Positions 18,141 to 26,387 of a stretch of 64,000 bases of DNA are shown piece after piece. Position 1 is the stretch's first letter. Each line of letters starts with the position of its first letter. The position numbers and the translations under genes are program-made. This DNA comes from Lichenicoccus sp964247695. Lineage in GTDB: Bacteria; Pseudomonadota; Alphaproteobacteria; Acetobacterales; Acetobacteraceae. The stretch is taken from the NCBI GenBank assembly GCA_964247695.1, contig CAXTVI010000002.1, positions 89,185-153,184 of the forward strand, in the 5' to 3' direction. A model generated the notes under the pieces. It saw only the letters and a list, made by a program, of their open reading frames with translations. It searched no databases and had not been told where the DNA came from.

Positions 18141-18884
18141 TCAGGCGTTGGACCAGCCGCCATCGACGGTGATGGCATTGCCGGTCATGAAGGCGCTCTC
18201 GTCGCCGGCAAGGAACACCACCAGCTCGCCGATCTCTTCCGGCGTGCCGAGCCGCCCCATCGGCTGCCGGGCGAGGAAACTTGCGCGGGCGGTCTCGTAG
18301 TCACCCTGGGCCCGCATGCGGTCCTGCAGCGACGGGCTATCAACCGTACCCGGACAGATCGCGTTGGCGCGTATGCCCTGCGTCACGTAGTCGACTGCCA
18401 CCGATTTGGTCAGGCCGATCACCGCCGCCTTGCTGGCGCCATAGACGAAGCGGCTCGGCACCGCGATGACGCTGGACGCCACCGAGGCCATGTTGATGAT
18501 CGAGCCGCGCCGGCGCTCGAGCATGCCGGGCAGGATCGCGCGGATCATCCGGTACATCGCCTTCACGTTGAGCGCGAAGGAGAAGTCGAAGGCGTCGTCG
18601 TCGCACTCCAGGATGGTGCCGGCATGCACGAAGCCGGCGCAGTTGAACAGGATGTCAGGCGCCTGCACGGACGCGGCGAAGCTCCTGATCGCATCCGCGT
18701 CCAGCACGTCGAGCCGGCGCAGCGCGATCCCGGGCGTCGCCCGCAGCGTGTCGAGCCTGGCCTCGTCGATGTCGGTCGCGATCACCTGCGCGCCCTCGCG
18801 CGCGCAGGCCAGCGCCGCCGCCCGGCCGATGCCCTGGCCCGCTGCCGTGATGATCGCCGTGCGTCCCGCAAGTCGTCCTGTCAT
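18141..18884 (-). CDS. SDR dehydrogenase (2-keto-3-deoxy-L-fuconate dehydrogenase-like)
   Basis: 247-aa NAD(P)-dependent SDR: cofactor motif TAAGQGIGRA (14-23), acidic ATDID after strand 2 implying NAD preference, NCAG, catalytic Ser in NMASVASS, YGASKAAV with Tyr/Lys, and CPGTVDSPSLQDR. This last segment resembles 2-keto-3-deoxy-L-fuconate / L-rhamnonate 4-dehydrogenases and the related BDH2 group. It would oxidise C4 of a keto-deoxy acid, the step before the FAH hydrolase encoded next. The first 4 bases overlap the end of the preceding GntR gene (ATGA). Confidence 0.87.
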   Translation of the reverse strand: MTGRLAGRTAIITAAGQGIGRAAALACAREGAQVIATDIDEARLDTLRATPGIALRRLDVLDADAIRSFAASVQAPDILFNCAGFVHAGTILECDDDAFDFSFALNVKAMYRMIRAILPGMLERRRGSIINMASVASSVIAVPSRFVYGASKAAVIGLTKSVAVDYVTQGIRANAICPGTVDSPSLQDRMRAQGDYETARASFLARQPMGRLGTPEEIGELVVFLAGDESAFMTGNAITVDGGWSNA

Positions 18885-19630
18885 CGTGCTGCTCTCGCTG
18901 TTGTCGGGGGAATGACCGGCTCAGAAACAGGCAGGCCGATGCGCTGCATGGCGCCCCTCAGATGCGCGCGCATGGCAGCGCCGGCCGCTTCACGATCCGC
19001 GGCTGCGATCGCATCCATGATGTGCTCATGCTCGCCGAGCGTTGCCTGCGCCATGTCGTTCGAGGTGACCCTGCTGCCGGCTGCCAGGATGCTCTCGCGC
19101 ACCCGCTCGGCGGTGAAGGCCACGATCTGCCGGATGTAGGCATTGCGGGTCGCGCCCGCGACCGCCCGGTGGAAGTCGAGATCGCCTGCAAGCCACGCCA
19201 CGCTGCCATAGGGCGCCACCATCATGGCGTCGCGGGCACCGCGCATGCGGTCGAGATCCGAGCTGTCCCGCAGTCCGGCGGCAAGGGACGCTGCCGGGAT
19301 CTCCAGCATCTCGCGCACCTGGAACAGGCTTGCGAAGTGTTCGGCACATGGCGCGCCGGCCGGCTCGATCTGTAGTGCGACCGGCGCCGGGGGCTCGCTG
19401 ACGAACGCGCCGCGGCCCTGACGTGACCAGACCAGCCCTTCGAAGCGCAGCCGGGCGATCGCCTCGCGCACCACGTTGCGCGACACCCCGAAGGTGCCGG
19501 CAAGCGCCTGCTCGGTCGGCAGCCGGTCGCCCGGATGCAGCCTGCCTTCGGCGATCTCGCGCGAGATCGAGCTCGCCACCAGCGCCGGCAGGTGCGGTCC
19601 GCGGCTCAGCCGGTCGAGCCTGAGGGTCAC
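18881..19630 (-). CDS. GntR-family regulator, FCD subfamily (first in operon)
   Basis: 249-aa FadR-type regulator: HTH (about 18-80; GDRLPTEQALAGTFGVSRNVVREAI, GLVWSRQGRGAFV) then an FCD domain (about 95-230) with DLDFHRAVAGATRNA and GEHEHIMDAI metal/ligand motifs. It overlaps the flavoenzyme gene before it by 4 bp and the SDR after it by 4 bp, so the regulator is embedded in the operon it probably controls. It is a candidate to bind the TGTTATCATACAAC site upstream of the operon. It is clearly distinct from the second GntR at 16509-17261. Confidence 0.9.
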   Translation of the reverse strand: MTLRLDRLSRGPHLPALVASSISREIAEGRLHPGDRLPTEQALAGTFGVSRNVVREAIARLRFEGLVWSRQGRGAFVSEPPAPVALQIEPAGAPCAEHFASLFQVREMLEIPAASLAAGLRDSSDLDRMRGARDAMMVAPYGSVAWLAGDLDFHRAVAGATRNAYIRQIVAFTAERVRESILAAGSRVTSNDMAQATLGEHEHIMDAIAAADREAAGAAMRAHLRGAMQRIGLPVSEPVIPPTTARAAR

Positions 19631-21072
19631 GGATCGGCAGGCGTCGGCATCACGCCCGGCAGGATGCGTCCCATGCTGAGGATGCCGTCAGGATCGAGCG
19701 CGTGCTTGAGCCCCTGCGCCAGCGCCAGCGACACCGGGTCGATCCGCTTGAGGAACGCCGCCCGCTTGGCGCGCCCGATCCCGTGCTCGGCACTGATGCT
19801 GCCGGCATAGCGGTCGAGCACGTCGAAGATCGCCTCCTGCGCCGCATGGATCAGCGCCGCCCGCGCCTCGGGCCGGAGGCCGCGCGGCGGCACCACGTTG
19901 AGGTGGATGTTGCCGTCGCCGACATGGCCGTAGGTCAGCGCCTGGCTGTCCGGGAACAGGGCGGCAAGGTGCGGCAGCACGTCGGCGAGAAAGGCCGGGA
20001 TCTCGGAGATCGGCAGCGAGATGTCGGTGCGAAGGTAGGGCTGACCCTGACCCTGCGTCTCGACCATCGTCTCGCGCAGACGCCACAGCCGCAGCGCCTG
20101 CGCTTCACTGGTGGCGAGGACAGCGTCCAGCACCAGCGTCTCGGCGCCCACCAGAGCGTTTTCCAGCACCGCGCGCAGGTCGAAGCCGCTGCCGGCGGAC
20201 AGCTCGATCAGCGCATAGACCGGATAGGGCGCGCCGAGCGGGTCGCTGAGCGTCGGATCGTCACGGAACGAGACGTCGAGGCATCCGCGCAGCAGCAGCT
20301 CGAAGGCGGTGACCAGGTCGCTGGTCTTGCGGCGCATGTGCGCATACAGCGCCATCGCGTCGTCGATGGAAGTCAATCCGACAAGCGCGGTCTCGACCTG
20401 CTCCGGCTTGGGGAACAATTTCAGCGCGGCTGCGGTGACCACGCCGAGCGTGCCCTCGCTGCCGATGAAGAGCTGCTTGAGGTCGTAGCCCCGATTGTCC
20501 TTGCGCAGCCGCTTCAGCCCGTTCCAGATCCGGCCGTCGGCGAGCACCACCTCGAGCCCCAGCACCAGGTCGCGCGTCATGCCGTAATGCAGCACGTTGA
20601 AGCCGCCGGCATTTGTCGAGACGTTGCCGCCGATCCGGCAGCTGCCCTGCGCGCCGAAGGTGATCGGCAGGATACAGTCCTGCGCCTCGGCCGCGTGCTT
20701 GGCGTCCTCCAGCACGCAGCCGGCCTCGACGATCATGGTGAAGTCGATCGCCGACACCAGCCGCACCGCGCGCATGCGCTCCAGGCTCAGCACCAGTTCG
20801 ACGCGATCCTCCGGCACCGCGGCGCCGACCAGCCCGGTCAGGCCACCCTGCGGCACCACCGGGATGCTGTGCCGGCTGCAATGGCGCAGGATGGTCGAGA
20901 CTTCCTGCACGTTGGCCGGACGCGCCACCGCCAGCGGCTCGCCGTGATGATCGCCGGACCAGTCCCGGCTGTATCGGTCGAGATCGGCTGCATCCGTGAG
21001 AATGGTGCCGTCCGGAAGCAACGCGGCGAGGGCGGCGACTACTGGGCGGGCGGGCGAGCTGGCGACTTTCAT
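19627..21072 (-). CDS. GlcD-type FAD 2-hydroxyacid dehydrogenase (D-lactate/D-2-HG type)
   Basis: 481-aa FAD-linked dehydrogenase of the VAO/PCMH family. Seen: the FAD PP-loop VVPQGGLTGLVGAAVP (72-87), GGNVSTNAGGFNVLHYGMTRD covering the second FAD contact, EGTLGVVTAA, and the C-terminal YGHVGDGNIHLN and SAEHGIGRAKR motifs with substrate-binding His residues. This pattern fits D-lactate, D-2-hydroxyglutarate or related 2-hydroxyacid oxidation with electrons passed to quinone or ETF. First gene of the operon; its start is 32 bp from a 14-bp site shared with the LarA locus. D-lactate is the favoured substrate from context. Confidence 0.88.
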   Translation of the reverse strand: MKVASSPARPVVAALAALLPDGTILTDAADLDRYSRDWSGDHHGEPLAVARPANVQEVSTILRHCSRHSIPVVPQGGLTGLVGAAVPEDRVELVLSLERMRAVRLVSAIDFTMIVEAGCVLEDAKHAAEAQDCILPITFGAQGSCRIGGNVSTNAGGFNVLHYGMTRDLVLGLEVVLADGRIWNGLKRLRKDNRGYDLKQLFIGSEGTLGVVTAAALKLFPKPEQVETALVGLTSIDDAMALYAHMRRKTSDLVTAFELLLRGCLDVSFRDDPTLSDPLGAPYPVYALIELSAGSGFDLRAVLENALVGAETLVLDAVLATSEAQALRLWRLRETMVETQGQGQPYLRTDISLPISEIPAFLADVLPHLAALFPDSQALTYGHVGDGNIHLNVVPPRGLRPEARAALIHAAQEAIFDVLDRYAGSISAEHGIGRAKRAAFLKRIDPVSLALAQGLKHALDPDGILSMGRILPGVMPTPADP

Positions 21073-21103
21073 ACGGCGGTCCGGTCGTCAGTGAACTAGG
21101 TCA

Positions 21104-21117
21104 TGTTATCATACAAC
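21104..21117. promoter_or_regulatory. Candidate GntR operator, copy 1 (TGTTATCATACAAC)
   Basis: A 14-bp site, read on the minus strand as GTTGTATGATAACA, lies 32 bp upstream of the flavoenzyme start. It recurs exactly at 23305-23318 and nowhere else noticed in the window; the similarity extends to 17 of 19 bases. The TTGT...ACAA arms are the type of imperfect palindrome bound by FCD-type GntR proteins, two of which are encoded in this operon. Confidence 0.65.
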
Positions 21118-21147
21118 CTGGCTACGGGATCAAGCCGCCCGCAACAC

Positions 21148-22335
21148 TCAGCGCATCCGGCTGCGCCAGGACGATGCCCGCTCGCGGGGTGGTGGAGCGG
21201 GCTGTATTTCGGTACGGTCGGATAGCTGCTCGATCAGCCGGCTCGTGATGAGCCCGTGATGGCCGTCCTGCCAGTGGTCCGCTGCATCGTCCGCCGCCAT
21301 CCAGCTTGGCAGCGGCAGCAGCAGCCGGGATCCCAGCCCCGCCAGCAGCGGCTCGTAGGTTGCACGCAGGGCCGCGAGGGTCCGCTGGCCGTCGGCATCC
21401 CGCGTCCAGCGCAGTCCGCTTCCGATGAGTAGTCCCTCCAGCCTGGCATAGCCTTCCGGCGGCAGCCGGTCGACGCCCTGCCAGGGAGATGGTGCCACCG
21501 CGAGCGTCTGCGCCATCTCGACGACGACCTGTCGTGCCATCGTGAAGGTCATGCGGGCCTGCAGCGGCGGCATCTCGTCGAGGCCCACCAGGATCAGGGC
21601 GCAGGTGTCCATTACCGCGGCCAGTGCGGCGAGCCAGGACTGGTTGTCGTGCTGCGACCGGTAATAGACCAGCATTGGATAGGAGAGATGGCTCTCCAGC
21701 AGTTCGGAGCCCCAGACCTCCCACTCGCGCAGCAGGTCGTCGAGCTTGTCCAGCCCGCGACCCTCGGCGTGCCGGATCAGCATGGTGGCGGCGGTCGGCG
21801 GCGACCCGGCGCGCCCGTCGAGCCGGATCACGTGCGCCTCCCGGCGCGAGAAGAGCTGGTACAGCACCGGCAGGTAGCCGATCACCACGGCGATGAAGCC
21901 GATGCCGCTGCCGGCCTCGGCAACGCCCACGACGCGGGCGGCGGCGCTGTGCGGCACCACGTCGCCATAGCCCAGGGTGAAGAAGGTGACCCCGCTCATG
22001 TAGATCTGCTCCGAGAGGGGGGAGTGGCCGGGGGCGCCGGGCGTCTGCAGCACCCATTCCAGCATCCCCAGTCCGGTGATCAGGGCGATGGCCCAGAGCG
22101 CGAACAGCATCACCATCGAGAGCGGGCCGAACACGCTCAGGATGTGCTCACGGCGGGTGCCGGGCTGCAGGCGCTGGGCCAGCCTGGCCCAGACCGCCCA
22201 GCCGCCCTTGAAATAGTAGCGCACCAGGCGGACGCGGCGGTACACCCTGCGCGGTAGCAGCATGACCTCGAAGGCGTCCTGCAGCACGACGGCCAGCAGG
22301 ACCAGCGCCAGCAGGCCGACGACGAGCCGTGTCAT
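21148..22335 (-). CDS. Two-TM potassium channel-family protein
   Basis: 395-aa membrane protein with an ion-channel pore module: hydrophobic helix at 2-20, another at about 68-95, a pore loop with selectivity filter TLGYGDVVP (about 119-127), and a following helix with a glycine hinge (about 140-160). A long cytosolic C-terminal region (about 170-395) has no RCK/TrkA motif that I can recognise. K+ selectivity is inferred from the GYGD filter. It sits between two sugar-acid operons and is 12 bp after the dehydrogenase-gene stop, so could be co-transcribed with it. Confidence 0.85.
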   Translation of the reverse strand: MTRLVVGLLALVLLAVVLQDAFEVMLLPRRVYRRVRLVRYYFKGGWAVWARLAQRLQPGTRREHILSVFGPLSMVMLFALWAIALITGLGMLEWVLQTPGAPGHSPLSEQIYMSGVTFFTLGYGDVVPHSAAARVVGVAEAGSGIGFIAVVIGYLPVLYQLFSRREAHVIRLDGRAGSPPTAATMLIRHAEGRGLDKLDDLLREWEVWGSELLESHLSYPMLVYYRSQHDNQSWLAALAAVMDTCALILVGLDEMPPLQARMTFTMARQVVVEMAQTLAVAPSPWQGVDRLPPEGYARLEGLLIGSGLRWTRDADGQRTLAALRATYEPLLAGLGSRLLLPLPSWMAADDAADHWQDGHHGLITSRLIEQLSDRTEIQPAPPPRERASSWRSRMR

Positions 22336-22351
22336 GCCTCCCGCGCCCTGC

Positions 22352-23251
22352 TCAGGCGCCCGGCAGCGTCACTCCGTTCGCCTCGGCGATCGAGGCCGCG
22401 AGATGCGGCAGGTAGCGCTCGCCGTCGCCACGGCCGACCGCCAGCGCCAGCGCATTGCGCACCGCGCTGCCGACCGGGTTGGCGGCGGACAAAGCGCCCG
22501 CGACGTTGGACATGTAGGTCATGTCCTTCAGCGCGTTGCGCATGGTGAAGCGGTGCGCCTCGTGGTTGCCGCCGACCACATGCTCGAAGAAGGTCTGGAA
22601 GAACGGGCAGTCCATGCGGCCGCCGGCCAGCACCTTGTGGATGATCTCGGGGGTGATGCCGGACTTGGCGCCGAGCATCAGCGCCTCGGCGTAGATCGCG
22701 GCGTAGCCGAGCGAGACCGAGTTGTTCAGCAGCTTGAGCGTGTGCCCGGTGCCGACCTCGCCGGTCTCGACCACGCGACGCGCGAAGCAATTCAGTAGTG
22801 GCAGTGCCTCGACGAGATCGGCGGCGGCGCCGCCGGCCATGACGTCGAGGGTGCCTTCCCAGGCTTCCTTCGGGCTGCGCGACAGCGGCGCGTCCACGAT
22901 CCGGATGTTCTGCGCCGCCAGCCTCGACGCAAGCTGCCGGGTGCTCTCGGGCTCGGAGGTGGAGCAGTCGATCAGCAGCAGCGGACGCCCGGCGGAGGCG
23001 AGGCCTTCCGCACCCAGCACCAGCGCCTCGACCTGCGGCGTGCCGGTCACGCACAGCACGATCCGGTCGCACTGCCCGGCCATGTCGCGCAGCGAGGTAG
23101 CCTCGGTGGCGCCGCGCGTCTTGAGGTCTTCAACCGCCTCCGTCTTGCGGTGGCGCAGCACGACCAGGTCGAACCCCTTCTCGACGATGTTCTTCGCCAT
23201 TCCGTGCCCCATCAGCCCGACGCCGATGAAACCGACCTTGCCCTGTGACAT
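22352..23251 (-). CDS. 3-hydroxyisobutyrate dehydrogenase-like NAD(P) oxidoreductase
   Basis: 299-aa beta-hydroxyacid dehydrogenase. The Rossmann motif GFIGVGLMGHGMAKNI (8-23) and catalytic Lys in GTGHTLKLLNN are present. The substrate loop that is normally DAPVSGG reads DAPLSRSPKEA, so the usual SGG carboxylate-binding element is replaced; the substrate is likely unlike 3-hydroxyisobutyrate or tartronate semialdehyde. Start ATG 23251. It is transcribed divergently from the LarA-like gene across a 104-bp promoter region holding the shared operator, so the two are probably co-regulated. Confidence 0.85.
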   Translation of the reverse strand: MSQGKVGFIGVGLMGHGMAKNIVEKGFDLVVLRHRKTEAVEDLKTRGATEATSLRDMAGQCDRIVLCVTGTPQVEALVLGAEGLASAGRPLLLIDCSTSEPESTRQLASRLAAQNIRIVDAPLSRSPKEAWEGTLDVMAGGAAADLVEALPLLNCFARRVVETGEVGTGHTLKLLNNSVSLGYAAIYAEALMLGAKSGITPEIIHKVLAGGRMDCPFFQTFFEHVVGGNHEAHRFTMRNALKDMTYMSNVAGALSAANPVGSAVRNALALAVGRGDGERYLPHLAASIAEANGVTLPGA

Positions 23252-23304
23252 GTATATCGTCCCGTGATGTGCTGAATGCCGTCGCTGGACATCCAGCTTT
23301 GTCT

Positions 23305-23318
23305 TGTTATCATACAAC
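23305..23318. promoter_or_regulatory. Candidate GntR operator, copy 2 (TGTTATCATACAAC)
   Basis: Exact second copy of the 14-bp site at 21104-21117. It lies in the divergent spacer, 37 bp before the LarA-like start (23356) and 53 bp before the dehydrogenase start (23251), a position suited to control both directions. Confidence 0.65.
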
Positions 23319-23355
23319 TCGGCAACAGCAACCTCGACGAGACAGGGCCCAGGTC

Positions 23356-24666
23356 ATGCAGCAGGTCGGACTGTCCTTCGGGCGCGGACATCTGCAGGTC
23401 GCCGTGCCTGACGGCGTGCGCGCAACCGTCATACGCAAGCACGCGCTGCCAAAGCTTGCCGATGGCGCCGCGGCACTCCGCCAGGCCTTCGCGGCACCGG
23501 TCGGCAGTCCGCCGCTGCATGAGCTCGTGCGCGGCCGGCGCAGCGCCTGCATCCTGATCTGCGACATCACCCGTCCGGTGCCGAACCGGCTGTTCCTGCG
23601 GCCGATGATCGAGACCATGATCGCGGGCGGAATTGCGCGCGAGGCGATCACCGTGCTGGTCGCCACCGGCCTGCACCGGCCGAACGAAGGCGACGAGTTG
23701 CGCGAGTTGGTCGGCGACGACTGGGTGCTCGCCAATGTCCGCGTCGAGAACCATTTCGCGCGCGACGATGCGGCGCATGTCGATCTCGGCGTGACCGAGG
23801 GCCGCGGTGTCCCGATCGGCATCGACCGCCGCTTCGTCGAGGCCGACCTGCGGATTGCCACCGGGCTGGTCGAGCCGCATTTCATGGCCGGCTGGTCCGG
23901 CGGCCGCAAGGTGGTTGCCCCCGGTGTGGCGCACCACTCCACCATACGCACCTTCCATTCGGCGCGGTTCATGGAGGACCCGCTGGCGATCCAGTGCAAT
24001 CTGGTCGGCAACCCGCTGCACGAGGAGCAACTCGAGATCGTTCGGCGCATCGGCGAGATCTATGCGCTGAATACCGTGCTCGACGAGGATCGCGATCTCG
24101 CCTGCGTCACCTTCGGCGAGATCATCACGAGCCACCTGGCGGCGGTGGACTTCGTCACCGACGCCACGAGGATCCCTGTCCCGCGGCGGTTCCAGACCGT
24201 GGTGACCTCGTCGGCCGGCTACCCGCTCGACAAGACCTACTACCAGACCGTCAAGGGCATGGTGACGCCGCTCGATATCCTGGCACCCGGCGGCACCCTG
24301 ATCATGGTGTCGGAATGCTCCGAGGGCTTCGGCTCGGACGAGTTCCGGCACGCCCAGGAGCGGCTAGTCGAGCTGGGCATGGAGCGGTTCCTCGCGACCT
24401 TGACGGCAAAGTCGCTGGCCGAGATCGACGAGTGGCAGACCGAGATGCAGCTCAAGCCGATGCGGCTGGGGCACGTGGCGCTCTACACCACCGGCCTCGA
24501 CGCGGAGGAGCGGCGCATCACCGGCGTCGAGCTGATCGACGACGTCGCCGCCGCCATCGAGGACAGCATCGGCCGCAGCGGCGATCCGCACGTGGCCTTC
24601 ATCCCCGAGGGCCCGTATGTGGTTCCGGTCTGCGAGACGGTGCAAGAGCGGCCCAAAGCGGCCTGA
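23356..24666 (+). CDS. LarA-like nickel-dependent 2-hydroxyacid racemase
   Basis: 436-aa protein of the lactate racemase (DUF2088/LarA) family, which interconverts enantiomers of 2-hydroxy acids using a nickel-pincer nucleotide. Seen: DITRPVPNRLFLRPM in the N-terminal domain, TGLHRPNEGDE with the first catalytic His, and EPHFMAGWSGGRKVVAPGV with the second His and Lys that anchors the cofactor. Cofactor genes larB, larC and larE are not in the window. ATG 23356 was chosen over upstream in-frame codons because the operator and promoter lie before it. It is coupled (TGATG) to a histone-deacetylase-like gene. Lactate is one of several possible substrates. Confidence 0.85.
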   Translation: MQQVGLSFGRGHLQVAVPDGVRATVIRKHALPKLADGAAALRQAFAAPVGSPPLHELVRGRRSACILICDITRPVPNRLFLRPMIETMIAGGIAREAITVLVATGLHRPNEGDELRELVGDDWVLANVRVENHFARDDAAHVDLGVTEGRGVPIGIDRRFVEADLRIATGLVEPHFMAGWSGGRKVVAPGVAHHSTIRTFHSARFMEDPLAIQCNLVGNPLHEEQLEIVRRIGEIYALNTVLDEDRDLACVTFGEIITSHLAAVDFVTDATRIPVPRRFQTVVTSSAGYPLDKTYYQTVKGMVTPLDILAPGGTLIMVSECSEGFGSDEFRHAQERLVELGMERFLATLTAKSLAEIDEWQTEMQLKPMRLGHVALYTTGLDAEERRITGVELIDDVAAAIEDSIGRSGDPHVAFIPEGPYVVPVCETVQERPKAA

Positions 24667-25601
24667 TGCCGGTCGGACTGTTCACCCACGCCGAGTGCCT
24701 CGGACACGATACCGGCCCGGGACATCCGGAATCACCCGCCCGGCTGCGCGCGGTCTGGCAGGCTCTCGATCATCCCGACTTCGCGACATTGCGGCGGGAG
24801 GAGGCGCCGCGTGCGACCGGCGCACAACTGGCGCTTGCTCATCCGGCCGGCTACGTGGAACGGCTCCTCGCGATGCGGCCGGCGGCGCCCTTGCTGGAGC
24901 GGCTCGACGAGGACACCCTGGTCAGCGCCGGGAGCATCGATGCGGCCCTTCGCGCGGCGGGAGCCGCCTGCGCCGCGGTGGACGCGGTCATGCAGGGGAA
25001 TTGCGAGGCCGCCTTTGCCGCCGTGCGTCCGCCCGGGCATCATGCGGAGGCTGCCCGCGCCATGGGGTTCTGCCTGTTCAGCAGCGCCGCCATCGCGGCC
25101 CTGCATGCGCGGCAGCGTTGGGGCCTGCAGCGCGTTGCGGTGGCCGATTTCGACGTGCATCACGGCAACGGAACCCAGGCGATCCTCGAGGACGATCCGG
25201 GCATGTTCTTTGCCAGCTCGCACCAGTCGCCCTGTTATCCTGGCACCGGCGCCGCCAGCGAGCGTGGCGTCGCCGGCAATGTGGTGAACCTGCCGTTGCC
25301 GCCCGGTAGCGGCAGCCAGGCATTCCGGCGCGGCTGGAGCACGATCGGGCTGCCGGCCCTCGAAGCGTTCTCGCCGGAGTTGCTGATCATTTCGGCGGGT
25401 TTCGATGCGCACCGGGCCGATCCGCTGGCGCAGCTTGTGCTGGAAGTGGACGACTTCCGCTGGATCACCGCGGAACTCATGGCGGTTGCCGACCGCAGGT
25501 GTCACGGCCGTATCGTTTCTCTCCTGGAAGGTGGCTACGACCTTGCCGCACTCGCCGCATCGAGCGCCGCTCATGTGCGGGCGCTGATGCGCCAGTCCTG
25601 A
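24666..25601 (+). CDS. Histone deacetylase-like amidohydrolase (class II type)
   Basis: 311-aa zinc amidohydrolase of the HDAC/acetoin-utilisation/acetylpolyamine amidohydrolase superfamily. Catalytic pieces are intact: RPPGHHAE with the His pair (125-126), DFDVHHGNGTQ with zinc ligands Asp163 and His165, ISAGFDAHRADPLAQL with the third zinc Asp, and LLEGGYDL with the Tyr. In bacteria these remove acyl groups from small amides or proteins. Its ATG overlaps the LarA stop (TGATG), so it is translated with it, an unusual pairing that suggests an amide or acyl substrate in the same pathway. Function inferred only at superfamily level. Confidence 0.88.
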   Translation: MPVGLFTHAECLGHDTGPGHPESPARLRAVWQALDHPDFATLRREEAPRATGAQLALAHPAGYVERLLAMRPAAPLLERLDEDTLVSAGSIDAALRAAGAACAAVDAVMQGNCEAAFAAVRPPGHHAEAARAMGFCLFSSAAIAALHARQRWGLQRVAVADFDVHHGNGTQAILEDDPGMFFASSHQSPCYPGTGAASERGVAGNVVNLPLPPGSGSQAFRRGWSTIGLPALEAFSPELLIISAGFDAHRADPLAQLVLEVDDFRWITAELMAVADRRCHGRIVSLLEGGYDLAALAASSAAHVRALMRQS

Positions 25602-25621
25602 CGCACCAGTGAATTTTCCGA

Positions 25622-26341
25622 TCAGGCAAGCGTCTCGGACAACAGCTCCCGCAGCGACACCCAGGAGCGGGCATCCGCCTCGGCGCTGTACCGGATCGCC
25701 TCGGGCATGTTGCGGTGTCCCGCCTCCTCATTGGTGAAGCTGTGCACCGTCCCGCCATACAGGTGCATCTGCCAGTCCACGCGGGCGTCGCGCATCTCGG
25801 TCTCGAACTCGGCGCGTTGCGCGTGCGGGATCATCGGATCGTCGGCACCGATGCAGACCAGCACACGCGCCTTGATCGCCTGCGCATCGGTCTTCGGCGC
25901 GTTGGTGCCGAGGCCGCTATGGAAGCCGACCACCGCCTTGAGGTCGGCGCCGGCGCGTGCCAACTCGAGCGCCATGGTGCCGCCGAAGCAGAAGCCGATC
26001 GCCGCGATGCGGCCCACATCCACTTCCGCGCGCGCCGTCAGCGCGTGCAATCCGCCGGCCGCGCGAGCCCGGATCTTCGACGGGTCGGCGAACAGCGGCT
26101 GCAGCAGGCCGATCGCTTCCTGCAGGTCATCGACCAGCCGCGCATCGCCGTGCAGGTCGCAGGCAAGCGCCACGTATCCCATCGAGGCCAGCCGCTCCGC
26201 GCGCGAGATCGAATGCCGGCTGAGGCCGAACGCTTCCGGAAACACCAGCACGGCCGCGCGCGGGCCGGCTCCGGGGTCGAAGAACAGCTCGCTCTTCATC
26301 GTAAGGCCGTCGGCCTCGTAGGTCAGGGTCTCGTGTTGCAT
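25622..26341 (-). CDS. Dienelactone hydrolase-family protein
   Basis: 239-aa alpha/beta hydrolase of the DLH family. The nucleophile is Cys118 in GFCFGG, as in carboxymethylenebutenolidase; the acid is in CIGADDPMIP and the His in YGGTVHSFTNEEAG. It probably hydrolyses lactones or esters of ring-cleavage products, but no aromatic pathway is nearby. ATG 26341 follows CGCC-rich DNA without a strong ribosome site. Divergent from the small membrane protein at 26388. Confidence 0.85.
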   Translation of the reverse strand: MQHETLTYEADGLTMKSELFFDPGAGPRAAVLVFPEAFGLSRHSISRAERLASMGYVALACDLHGDARLVDDLQEAIGLLQPLFADPSKIRARAAGGLHALTARAEVDVGRIAAIGFCFGGTMALELARAGADLKAVVGFHSGLGTNAPKTDAQAIKARVLVCIGADDPMIPHAQRAEFETEMRDARVDWQMHLYGGTVHSFTNEEAGHRNMPEAIRYSAEADARSWVSLRELLSETLA

Positions 26342-26387
26342 GGCGCATCCTCGATCTTGTGCTGGCGGCGAGTGTGAAGGCGATGGC

